DNA of 10,729 bases, from the NCBI GenBank assembly GCA_947631375.1, contig CANRLD010000050.1, positions 1 to 10,729 on the forward strand, given 5' to 3'. The notes under the pieces were generated by a model. The model had not been told where the DNA came from and searched no databases. It saw only the letters and a program-made list of their open reading frames with translations. The position numbers and the translations under genes are program-made. Positions within the stretch are counted from its first letter, which is position 1. Every line of letters starts with the position of its first letter. Positions 1 through 6,581 of this stretch are shown one piece after another. Source of the stretch: an uncultured Methylophaga sp. GTDB lineage: Bacteria > Pseudomonadota > Gammaproteobacteria > Nitrosococcales > Methylophagaceae.

Positions 1-154
1 GATTAATATTCAGCCAATCCAATGCTGTCTGGACTTGATGATGCACAATCAAAGACCAGCCTTCAGCTTCCAGTTCATCAGTGATCAATCTGGCCAAGGC
101 CTGATCATCTTCTATTAACAGGATAGGCAGACTCTTTTGTTGTGTTGTACTCAT
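1..154 (-). CDS. Response regulator, N-terminal part of receiver domain (partial, runs off left edge)
   Basis: The first 51 residues are visible and begin MSTTQQKSLPILLIEDDQAL. The hydrophobic strand followed by E15-D16-D17 is the start of a CheY-like receiver domain, where the acidic pair binds the Mg2+ needed for phosphorylation. The phospho-accepting Asp and the output domain lie outside the window. The ATG (154-152) overlaps the TGA of the upstream histidine kinase as ATGA, so the two are translationally coupled and form a two-component pair. The NtrB-like kinase type and a sigma-54 promoter on the other side of the kinase suggest an NtrC-type regulator (receiver, AAA+ and Fis-type HTH). 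That class is inference, because no output domain can be seen. Confidence 0.85.
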   Translation of the reverse strand, partial: MSTTQQKSLPILLIEDDQALARLITDELEAEGWSLIVHHQVQTALDWLNIN

Positions 155-837
155 AGCGCGGCTCCAGTGTTTTTGGGTACCAAAGGTAGAATCAAGCTGA
201 ATCGCGCCCCACCAAGTGGACTGACAGCTAGCTTTACTTCGCCCTGATGCTCACGCATGATTCGCTGGACAATCGCCAGACCCAAGCCACTGCCTTCGCC
301 GGGAGCCTTGCTGGTCACAAACGGTTCGAATACTTGCTTCTGCTGATTTTTTGCAACACCCGGCCCAGCATCATCAACATGGATACTAAGCTGCTTACCC
401 AATTCCCAGGAAAGTTCAACCGGCCCTGCGGGGCAAGCCTGGCAGGCATTACGTAATAAATTCACTAATGCCTGTTCTAGGCTTAACGAATCGCCTTTCA
501 CCTTAGCCTCCGGCCCTTTAACCAGCCGTATCTGATACCCCTGTCCCGCCAGTAAGGCTTCAGCCCTTTCCACCAGCGGCTCCACATCCAGCAAGCGCAT
601 CTCGGGACGCGATGTACGGCCAAAACTGAGTAGCTGTTGAATGATCGACGTCATCCTCGCGGCCTGCTGACGAATATCATTTAATTCGCTAACGTCTTGT
701 TCGCTATTAATACGCCGTAACAAGCGGCTGGCCCGACCATCCACCACCGTCAATGGCGCACCCAATTCATGAGCGACACCGGCCGAAAGTTGCCCCAAAG
801 CTGCCATCGTTTCGGTTTGTTGCAGTCGTTCCGCCAT
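151..837 (-). CDS. Sensor histidine kinase, C-terminal (catalytic) half of a frameshifted gene
   Basis: This is the cytoplasmic transmitter of a histidine kinase. Numbering from the ATG at 837, the H-box is LSAGVAHELGAPL with the phospho-accepting H23, and the ATP-binding domain has the N-box NLLRNACQA (N126, N130), G1 DDAGPGVA (D156, G158, G160), F-box VFEPFVTSK (170-177) and G2 GEGSGLGLAIV (180-190). All key residues are present, so the catalytic part looks intact. The H-box with Gly-Ala-Pro and the overall layout resemble NtrB/ZraS-type kinases that pair with sigma-54 regulators. The frame stays open upstream of this ATG to 885 and reads KAEKSEAQQRSARDK, which is natural linker sequence. 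The ATG at 837 has no good ribosome binding site. It is therefore best seen as the downstream half of the gene whose start is at 1573. Confidence 0.85.
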   Translation of the reverse strand: MAERLQQTETMAALGQLSAGVAHELGAPLTVVDGRASRLLRRINSEQDVSELNDIRQQAARMTSIIQQLLSFGRTSRPEMRLLDVEPLVERAEALLAGQGYQIRLVKGPEAKVKGDSLSLEQALVNLLRNACQACPAGPVELSWELGKQLSIHVDDAGPGVAKNQQKQVFEPFVTSKAPGEGSGLGLAIVQRIMREHQGEVKLAVSPLGGARFSLILPLVPKNTGAAL

Positions 838-865
838 TTTGTCTCTGGCTGAGCGCTGTTGTGCT

Positions 866-885
866 TCACTTTTTTCGGCCTTGGG
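866..885 (-). other. Frameshift interval in the histidine kinase gene
   Basis: Reading leftwards, the kinase frame first becomes open after a TAG at 888-886, and the sensor frame closes with TGA at 868-866. A single frame change must therefore lie in these 20 bases. The needed change is +1 (or -2). The interval contains a run of six A on the coding strand (870-875). Joining the frames gives EISQLAQ followed by KAEKSEAQQR, which lacks the usual HAMP-end F-N-x-M. A deletion of about 14 bases would explain both the missing residues and the frame change. One extra base in the A run would explain only the frame change. Confidence 0.8.
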
Positions 886-1573
886 CTAACTGACTGATTT
901 CGATAGGCCCTTGCTCTGCTGCTCGATGACGGCGATCACCATCACTGACACGTCGCATGCTTTCTACCAATCGTTGCAGCGGTGTTTCAATTGCCCGCTG
1001 ATGCGAGTAAGTGATTACACCCAGAATAATCAGTGAAACCAGACCAAATCCGCCCCATGCCCAATACTTTAATTCGGTCAACTCACGCACAATGTCACTG
1101 CGCCGACGGGTTACCTGTAGCAAACCATTGGGTTGACCGGTGGCATCAAATAACGGCATAAAAAAGGAATACACATCCCGCCCGCGAATCCGTTCATATT
1201 GAGCAAATTCACCCTGCATGATCTGCTCCAGTGCATCTGAAGCCTGCTCCTGAGTCGGATTAACCACACCAAAACTGCTTAAACGCTTGCCGTTGGCATC
1301 AAATAAATACGCGCCATACACTTCGGTAATGCCAAATACCGAGGCCATGCTGTTTTGCAGTTGAGCGAGATCCTGTCTTTCCAGGGCCTGCGAAACCGGT
1401 AAGTGGATCGTTCTGGCAACCTGCTGTAAATCTCGTTGCATCCGCTCTTCAATAAACTGGCCAACCATTGACAAACCAATTGCCAGGATCACTGCCAGCA
1501 CCAGCAATACCGGCAACGCCACTTGCATGATCAACACCAAACGCAGATTGCTGAAGATAGAGGGGAAGCGCAT
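866..1573 (-). CDS. Sensor histidine kinase, N-terminal (sensor) half of a frameshifted gene
   Basis: This is the membrane sensor portion of the same kinase. It has a first transmembrane helix at about residues 12-36, a periplasmic region at about 40-168 with a PAS/Cache-like stretch (YGAYLFDANGKRLSSFG, 86-102, then FFMPLFDATGQPNGLLQV), a second helix at about 170-190, and a HAMP domain from about 191 (TPLQRLVESMRRVSDGD, then EISQLAQ). The frame ends in GRKK-stop at 866, just where a HAMP would normally continue with an F-N-x-M segment into the DHp helix. The start ATG at 1573 has GGAG (1583-1586) 9 bases upstream. As read, it would give a membrane protein with no kinase domain. The sensed signal is unknown. 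It reads away from the DUF4168 gene, so the control region at 1574-1778 is shared. Confidence 0.82.
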   Translation of the reverse strand: MRFPSIFSNLRLVLIMQVALPVLLVLAVILAIGLSMVGQFIEERMQRDLQQVARTIHLPVSQALERQDLAQLQNSMASVFGITEVYGAYLFDANGKRLSSFGVVNPTQEQASDALEQIMQGEFAQYERIRGRDVYSFFMPLFDATGQPNGLLQVTRRRSDIVRELTELKYWAWGGFGLVSLIILGVITYSHQRAIETPLQRLVESMRRVSDGDRRHRAAEQGPIEISQLAQGRKK

Positions 1574-1593
1574 TTTTTGTTGCTCCAGGAAAC

Positions 1594-1646
1594 CTTGACT
1601 TTATGGCACATGGGCCAAAATGACACACTCATTCACACAGGTCAAG
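1594..1646. promoter_or_regulatory. Candidate activator-binding palindromes upstream of the sigma-54 promoter
   Basis: This stretch between the kinase gene and the DUF4168 gene holds nested dyads. TGGCACATGGGCCA (1604-1617) is a 14-base palindrome with one mismatched pair. AATGA-CACAC-TCATT (1619-1633) has perfect 5-base arms. CTTGAC (1594-1599) and GTCAAG (1641-1646) form the outer pair. They lie about 105-157 bases upstream of the predicted start point near 1751, where enhancer sites of NtrC-type activators usually sit. Binding by the adjacent response regulator is inference. The same region could autoregulate the kinase operon. Confidence 0.35.
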
Positions 1647-1695
1647 CATCAATAAAACTCTGCCTTCTATATGAACTTAACAACTTTTACTTACA

Positions 1696-1708
1696 AATCA
1701 AGGTATTA
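1696..1708 (+). promoter_or_regulatory. IHF-binding site (exact consensus match)
   Basis: AATCAAGGTATTA matches the known IHF consensus WATCAANNNNTTR at every defined position. An A/T-rich palindrome (AAAAATATTTTT, 1708-1719) abuts it. Its centre is about 50 bases upstream of the predicted sigma-54 start point, between the candidate enhancer dyads and the -24/-12 element, which is where IHF bends DNA at sigma-54 promoters. No binding is shown by the sequence itself. Confidence 0.55.
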
Positions 1709-1723
1709 AAAATATTTTTCTTT

Positions 1724-1740
1724 TTGGCACAGAATTCGCA
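1724..1740 (+). promoter_or_regulatory. Sigma-54 (-24/-12) promoter of the DUF4168 gene
   Basis: TTGGCAC-N5-TCGCA has GG at 1726-1727 and GC at 1738-1739, the exact 10-base separation required by RpoN. The -24 box TGGCAC is perfect and the -12 box has one change from TTGCA. The predicted start point is near 1751, giving a leader of about 28 bases that contains the ribosome binding site. Sigma-54 promoters need an AAA+ activator. The response regulator encoded nearby is the obvious candidate, but its class is not visible here. Confidence 0.65.
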
Positions 1741-1764
1741 CCCTTTAGTATGTGTTTCATCAAT

Positions 1765-1770
1765 AGAAGG
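1765..1770 (+). promoter_or_regulatory. Ribosome binding site for the DUF4168 gene
   Basis: AGAAGG lies 8 bases upstream of the ATG at 1779 and supports that start over other in-frame possibilities. Confidence 0.6.
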
Positions 1771-1778
1771 AAAACACT

Positions 1779-2159
1779 ATGAAAAAAACTGCACTTTTAA
1801 CGTCTTTGTTAATGGCTCTGGGCTTAAGCACTTCTGCACTGGCAGAACAAGGTTACGATAATCCAGGCCAGGCAGCGCCTGTACCTGAAGCCGCGCCTTC
1901 AACTGATTTCAGCGAGAATGATCTGCAAAAATTTGCCGACGTCCAAGGTGATTTGGAAGAAATTCGCAGTGAGTATTCAGGCCGTCTGGAAAGCACCGAA
2001 GATCCTGATCAAGCTGCACAACTACAACAGGAAGCCAGTCAAAAAATGGTGCAAACTGTTCAAGATAAAGGCTTAGACGTTGAAACTTACAGTAATATCG
2101 CATTAGCTATTCAAACTGATCCTGAATTGCGCGATAAAGTGCAATCCATGCTGAATTAA
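1779..2159 (+). CDS. DUF4168 family exported protein
   Basis: This 126-residue protein has a clear Sec signal peptide (MKKTALLTSLLMALGLSTSALA, cleaved after A22) and a Pro/Ala-rich spacer. A helical domain follows at about 43-124, matching the DUF4168 pattern: FSENDLQKFADVQ near the start, then a charged helix, LQQEASQKMVQTVQDKGL, and IALAIQTDPELRDKVQ at the end. The family has no established biochemical role. Members are small secreted or periplasmic proteins, some linked to stress conditions. It is the only plus-strand gene in the window. It is monocistronic, with its own sigma-54-like promoter upstream and a strong terminator 22 bases downstream. Its regulation appears tied to an enhancer-dependent activator, plausibly the divergent two-component system, which would make it an envelope-response output. 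That link is inference. Confidence 0.88.
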   Translation: MKKTALLTSLLMALGLSTSALAEQGYDNPGQAAPVPEAAPSTDFSENDLQKFADVQGDLEEIRSEYSGRLESTEDPDQAAQLQQEASQKMVQTVQDKGLDVETYSNIALAIQTDPELRDKVQSMLN

Positions 2160-2181
2160 GTCCCTCTCCGCGTAAAAAGCT

Positions 2182-2208
2182 AAAAGCCGGGGTTCTCCCG
2201 GCTTTTTT
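2182..2208. terminator. Rho-independent terminator, usable from both sides
   Basis: A perfect 10-base stem (AAAAGCCGGG, 2182-2191, with CCCGGCTTTT, 2197-2206) encloses loop GTTCT and is followed by T2207-T2208. On the minus strand the same stem is followed by TTTTAGCTTTTT. It lies between the converging DUF4168 and czcA genes and probably ends both transcripts. Confidence 0.9.
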
Positions 2209-2230
2209 ATGTCTGCTACAAAATACTGTT

Positions 2231-5200
2231 TCATCTTGCTTTCCAGCGGTACGCCAATAAATAAAGCGCTGGCAAGACAACCAACGTTAATAAGGTAGAA
2301 GAGAGAATGCCACCAATGACAACGGTGGCCAAAGGACGTTGTACTTCCGAACCGGCCCCGGTATTTAATGCCATTGGCAAAAAGCCTAATCCGGCCACCA
2401 GAGCAGTCATCAATACAGGTCGTAATCGTTGCATGGCTCCATTTTGAACCGCTTCCAGCAACAGCAGACCTTGATCACGTAGCTGGCGAATGAACGATAA
2501 CATCACCACACCGTTTAATACCGCAATCCCTGACAACGCAATAAATCCTACCGCCGCAGAAATTGATAACGGCATATCCCGCAACATAAGCGCAATAAGA
2601 CCACCGGTTAACGCCATCGGCACACCGGTAAATATCAATAACGCATCCCTCACAGAGTTAAATACACTGAATAACAAGGCCAGAATCAACAACAAGGTTA
2701 CCGGCACGACGATCATCAAACGCTTAGTGGCCGATTGCAGTTGTTCAAACGTCCCGCCGTATTCCAGCCAATACTCTGCGGGTAAGTTAAGTTGTTGAAT
2801 ATTTTGCTGAACTTCAGCGATAAACGACCCTAAATCCCGATTGCTTACATTGGCGCTGACAATTACGTGGCGTTTACCACTTTCACGGTTTATCTGATTA
2901 GGGCCGCTGATTTCTCGAATATCGGCGATTTCACCCAACGGCACATAGGACAAATCAGCATCGTCACTATTGGGCAAAGCGATGGGTAATTTGGCCAGGC
3001 GATCAGGGTTTTCACGAATATCATCAGCCAACCGCACCATTAACCGAAACCGCTTATCTCCGTCATAAATCAGACCAGCAGAATATCCGCCAATCGCGGT
3101 CTGAATGGTTTGCTGCAAACTGGCAATATCCAACCCTAACAAGCCCAGATGATCTCGTTGAGGCTCGATGGATAGCATCGGTAAGCCTGTCAGTTGCTCG
3201 ATACGCACGTCTGTCGCACCGGCAACTGCTGACAGCACTTGCTCGGCCTGCTCGCCAAGCTGATAAAGCGTCTGCAGATCATCGCCATAAATTCGCAGCG
3301 CCACATCCGCTCTTACCCCCGCGATCAGCTCATTAAAACGCATCTCAATCGGCTGGGTAAATTCATAGAGATTTCCCGGCACTGCCTCCACTGCCTTACG
3401 TAATTCCGCCAGAAACTCGGCTTTGCTGAGCTGTGGTTGCGGCCATTGTTCAAAAGGCTTGAGGATCACAAAGGTATCCGCCACGCTCGGCGGCATCGGA
3501 TCGGTGGCAATATCCGGGGTACCGATTTTTGAATAGACATGTTTGACCTGCTCAAACTCGGCAATCACTGATTCCAGCTGCTTTTGCATCGCCACGGATT
3601 GCTCCAGACCGGTTCCGCTCACCCGTAGCGCATGCAGCGCAACATCACCTTCATCAAGTTGTGGCAGAAACTCACTGCCCAGACGCGAACCATAATACGT
3701 GGTGATACTGACAAACAATGTGGCAACTAACACCACAACCAGCGGTAAGCGTAATGATAACGTTAGCAAAGGCCGATATACCCAGCGGGCTATTCTCATG
3801 ATGGGATTTTCACGTTCTGCAATGCTGCCCGTTACCAGTACCGCTACCGCTGCTGGCACGAAAGTCACTGCAAACAACAACGCACCGGTTAATGCTGCCA
3901 CCACCGTAAATGCCATTGGATGAAACATTTTGCCCTCGACGCCACTGAGCGCAAAAATCGGCAAGTACACCAGCATGATGATTAACATGCCAAATACCGC
4001 AGGGTTAAACACTTCCCGAGTACTTTCGATGACCTCTGCCAAGCGTTCCGGCAAACTCAATAAACGCCCCAATCGTTGCTGTGCCGCACCCAAACGACGT
4101 AAGGCATTCTCCACCACGATGACCGCGCCATCGACAATCAGGCCAAAATCAATCGCGCCAAGGCTCATTAAATTACCTGACACACGATTGCTGACCATAC
4201 CAGTGACAGCAAACAGCATACTTAATGGAATCACCAGCGCGGTTATCAACGCCGCCCGAATATTACCCAGTAATAAAAACAGCACAACAATGACCAGCAG
4301 CGCACCTTCAAACAGGTTTTTCTGCACTGTTTTTAACGTTTTATCCACCAGCATCGTGCGATCATACACAGCTTCAGCAACAATACCTTCCGGCAAACTT
4401 TGGTTAATCTGCTGCAGGCGCTCGGCAACCGCTTTCGCCACCACACGGCTGTTTTCGCCAAGCAGCATAAGTGCCGTACCTAACACCGTTTCCTGCCCAT
4501 CACGGGTGGCCGCACCGGTGCGTAACTGTTTTCCAGGAAACACATCGGCCACGTCGCCCACCCGGATCGGCATATCATCCCGCTTACTGATAACCACATT
4601 GCGAATATCTTCCAGCGTGTATAACTGACCGGGCGAACGTACCAGCCATTGCTCGCCATTACGTTCAATAAAACCGGCTCCGATATTTTGATTATTTCTC
4701 ACCAGGGCTTCGCTGAGTTCGGCCAGACTGACCTTATACGCCAGTAATTTTGCCGGATCCGGGGCAACCTGATACTCACGCTCAAAACCGCCGATACTGT
4801 TTATCTCAGTCACTCCCGGCACTTTCACCAGTTGTGGACGAATGATCCAATCCTGAATAGTGCGTAAATCTTCGGCACTATATGGATGACCATCTCCTCT
4901 GAGGGCATCGGGTTCTGCCTGCACACTGTAGGTAAAGATCTCCCCCAGTCCCGATGCAATAGGCCCCATCTGCGGTTCAATATCTACCGGTAACACACTG
5001 CGAATACTCTGCAGGCGTTCGTTAATCAATTGGCGGGCAAGATAAATATCCGTGCCTTCTTCAAACACCACGGTAACTTGCGACAAACCATAGCGGGACA
5101 ATGATCTGGTGTAGTCCAGCGCCGGTAAACCCGCCATGGCGTTTTCAACGGTATAGGTAATACGTTGCTCCACTTCCAATGGTGAATAGCCACCAGCTTC

Positions 5201-5353
5201 GGTGTTGATTTGAACCTGTACATTGGTAATATCCGGCACCGCATCAATTGGCAACTGAAAAACGTTGTAAGCGCCCACTCCGGCAATTAATATAGTTATA
5301 AAAAGCACTAACCAACGGCGCTGTACAGAAAAACCTACAATAGAATGAATCAT
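2231..5353 (-). CDS. czcA: Heavy-metal RND efflux pump, CzcA family (inner membrane)
   Basis: This is a proton-driven RND transporter of the heavy-metal efflux group, which moves cations from periplasm or cytoplasm through a CzcC-type channel. At 1040 residues it is full length. It starts MIHSIVGFSVQRRWLV, with the first transmembrane helix at about 13-30, and has two large periplasmic loops and the usual 12-helix layout, ending ALYLLAYRWKAR. Helix 4 carries D402-F-G-L-I-V-D408-G-A-V-I-V-V-E415-N. D402, D408 and E415 match the numbered proton-relay residues known for Cupriavidus CzcA. The DFGxxxDGAxxxxEN form belongs to divalent-cation pumps, while Cu/Ag pumps (CusA) carry AIGxxxDAA. Zn/Co/Cd is the likely substrate range, with Ni possible. 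It is the last gene of the czcCBA operon, and its ribosome binding site overlaps the czcB stop codon. No frameshift or missing block was seen. Confidence 0.93.
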   Translation of the reverse strand: MIHSIVGFSVQRRWLVLFITILIAGVGAYNVFQLPIDAVPDITNVQVQINTEAGGYSPLEVEQRITYTVENAMAGLPALDYTRSLSRYGLSQVTVVFEEGTDIYLARQLINERLQSIRSVLPVDIEPQMGPIASGLGEIFTYSVQAEPDALRGDGHPYSAEDLRTIQDWIIRPQLVKVPGVTEINSIGGFEREYQVAPDPAKLLAYKVSLAELSEALVRNNQNIGAGFIERNGEQWLVRSPGQLYTLEDIRNVVISKRDDMPIRVGDVADVFPGKQLRTGAATRDGQETVLGTALMLLGENSRVVAKAVAERLQQINQSLPEGIVAEAVYDRTMLVDKTLKTVQKNLFEGALLVIVVLFLLLGNIRAALITALVIPLSMLFAVTGMVSNRVSGNLMSLGAIDFGLIVDGAVIVVENALRRLGAAQQRLGRLLSLPERLAEVIESTREVFNPAVFGMLIIMLVYLPIFALSGVEGKMFHPMAFTVVAALTGALLFAVTFVPAAVAVLVTGSIAERENPIMRIARWVYRPLLTLSLRLPLVVVLVATLFVSITTYYGSRLGSEFLPQLDEGDVALHALRVSGTGLEQSVAMQKQLESVIAEFEQVKHVYSKIGTPDIATDPMPPSVADTFVILKPFEQWPQPQLSKAEFLAELRKAVEAVPGNLYEFTQPIEMRFNELIAGVRADVALRIYGDDLQTLYQLGEQAEQVLSAVAGATDVRIEQLTGLPMLSIEPQRDHLGLLGLDIASLQQTIQTAIGGYSAGLIYDGDKRFRLMVRLADDIRENPDRLAKLPIALPNSDDADLSYVPLGEIADIREISGPNQINRESGKRHVIVSANVSNRDLGSFIAEVQQNIQQLNLPAEYWLEYGGTFEQLQSATKRLMIVVPVTLLLILALLFSVFNSVRDALLIFTGVPMALTGGLIALMLRDMPLSISAAVGFIALSGIAVLNGVVMLSFIRQLRDQGLLLLEAVQNGAMQRLRPVLMTALVAGLGFLPMALNTGAGSEVQRPLATVVIGGILSSTLLTLVVLPALYLLAYRWKAR

Positions 5354-5359
5354 TTTCTG

Positions 5360-5364
5360 CTCCT
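5360..5364 (-). promoter_or_regulatory. czcA ribosome binding site overlapping the czcB stop codon
   Basis: On the coding strand, TAGGAG holds both the czcB TAG stop (5365-5363) and the AGGAG site, 6 bases before the czcA ATG. This implies translational coupling between the adaptor and the pump. Confidence 0.7.
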
Positions 5365-6580
5365 AATGATCGTGAGTGGCACTCGCTTTGAGTACCTCAG
5401 CTTTAAGCAGAAAACTGTTTACTGTCACATAGTCACTCCCCGGTTTTAAACCGGAAAGTACCTCAACATAGTCCGCATCCTGTCGTCCCAGCGTGAGCAT
5501 TCTGACCTCAAAAGTATTGCCATAACGTACAAACACCACGGGCTGATTCCGGTAGTTCTGGATAGCACTGCGCTTGACGGCCAGTGCAGCAGGATATTGT
5601 TCCACCACGACTTGCGCATTCACATGCATGCCGGGTCGCCAGTGACCTTGTGGATTACTGATTTCAGCACGCGCCCGGGCAATATGACCGCCAGTCATTT
5701 TCGGTGAGATATAGCTAATTTCTCCTTGCGCAAATTCATGCTGATGCAAATCATTCACCCGCACCGGCATGGCAATACGTAGTTGCTCAATATCCGCCGG
5801 AAACATCGACAATTCGACCCTGACACGTGATAAATCGCTGATTTCCAGCAGGCTTCCGATATTACTGTGATCGCCGGCATTCACCATTCGCCCTGTCACT
5901 TCGCCATTCGCCGGGCTATTAATGACGTAGCTTTGCAGCGTGGCCTGATTGCGCACTGTTACTAATGCTTGTCCTTTTTTTACCCGATCACCGGTTTTGA
6001 CCGACACCGACTCAACAATGCCAGGATAAGGCGCATGAACACGGTACTGGCGATCCTCGGCAACCGTTACCACACCATATAAGGCGTTGCTAATGAATAA
6101 GGTTTGGGGACCTGCCTGCTCAGTCTCAATACCAGTCAGCTTAATCAGCCGCTCCGTTATCTCGCTACGGCCTTCAAAACGATCAACATGCCAGTGGTAA
6201 GATTTTCCCTGATAATCCGCTTCGACAGCTACCTCAAAGGAGTGAGGCTCTTCAATAACCGCATTGCCCAATAAATAGTCAGCTTCGCCAGTAAAGTCGA
6301 TGCGATTTTGTTCACCATCCAGCCGTGTCAAAGTCACGGTTAACTTGATTTGTTCCGGTTTCACTGGCTGATTTTTTTCATAGCCATAAACCCGCATTTC
6401 GGGTGGCACACCTTGTTCGTACAAGGTTATTTCCAGAGCAAAATCGTCTTGTTCCAACAGCCAACCACCATGCTCTCCTGTTATTGGCTCATCATGCTCA
6501 TGCGCAAGATCGTCTGCTACCACAGTGAAGGCACTGAAAAACAACGCCACACTGATCATTAAAACACTTACTTTCATCAT
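5363..6580 (-). CDS. czcB: Periplasmic adaptor of heavy-metal RND efflux, CzcB family (hairpin-less)
   Basis: This membrane-fusion (HlyD/RND adaptor) protein of 405 residues links CzcA to the CzcC channel. The signal peptide is residues 1-22 (cleavage after VVA). A short His/Asp motif, AHEHDEP, follows (26-32). Next is a CzcB-type N-terminal domain (about 37-137, from HGGWLLEQDDFALEITLYE to WHVDRFEG), then a barrel-sandwich (lipoyl-like) domain in two halves, 180-208 and 217-248, and beta-barrel and membrane-proximal domains to the end. Only about 8 residues join the two lipoyl halves, so the long alpha-helical hairpin found in many adaptors is missing. The C-terminus is ATHDH. The ATG at 6580 has AGGAG 7 bases upstream and starts one base after the czcC stop. 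A second ATG directly follows. Intact and in operon with czcC and czcA. Confidence 0.9.
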   Translation of the reverse strand: MMKVSVLMISVALFFSAFTVVADDLAHEHDEPITGEHGGWLLEQDDFALEITLYEQGVPPEMRVYGYEKNQPVKPEQIKLTVTLTRLDGEQNRIDFTGEADYLLGNAVIEEPHSFEVAVEADYQGKSYHWHVDRFEGRSEITERLIKLTGIETEQAGPQTLFISNALYGVVTVAEDRQYRVHAPYPGIVESVSVKTGDRVKKGQALVTVRNQATLQSYVINSPANGEVTGRMVNAGDHSNIGSLLEISDLSRVRVELSMFPADIEQLRIAMPVRVNDLHQHEFAQGEISYISPKMTGGHIARARAEISNPQGHWRPGMHVNAQVVVEQYPAALAVKRSAIQNYRNQPVVFVRYGNTFEVRMLTLGRQDADYVEVLSGLKPGSDYVTVNSFLLKAEVLKASATHDH

Positions 6581-6581
6581 C

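Noticed and set aside
869..876. A-AAA-AAG heptamer in the kinase gene, a classic -1 programmed frameshift site
   Set aside because: A -1 shift there leads into the third frame, not the kinase frame. The kinase needs +1 or -2, so standard -1 frameshifting does not rescue it.
1595..1621. TTGACT followed by CAAAAT as a sigma-70 promoter for the DUF4168 gene
   Set aside because: The spacing is 15 bases and the -10 is weak. The sigma-54 element nearer the gene fits much better.
1523..1861. Plus-strand open frame overlapping the kinase start and the DUF4168 start
   Set aside because: It crosses the promoter region and reads out of frame into the DUF4168 gene. It has no family-like sequence and no good ribosome site.
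3930..4628. Long open frame on the plus strand within czcA (232 codons)
   Set aside because: It lies wholly antisense to an intact czcA with clear family motifs, and its low-complexity Ser/Thr/Asn composition is typical of an antisense shadow.
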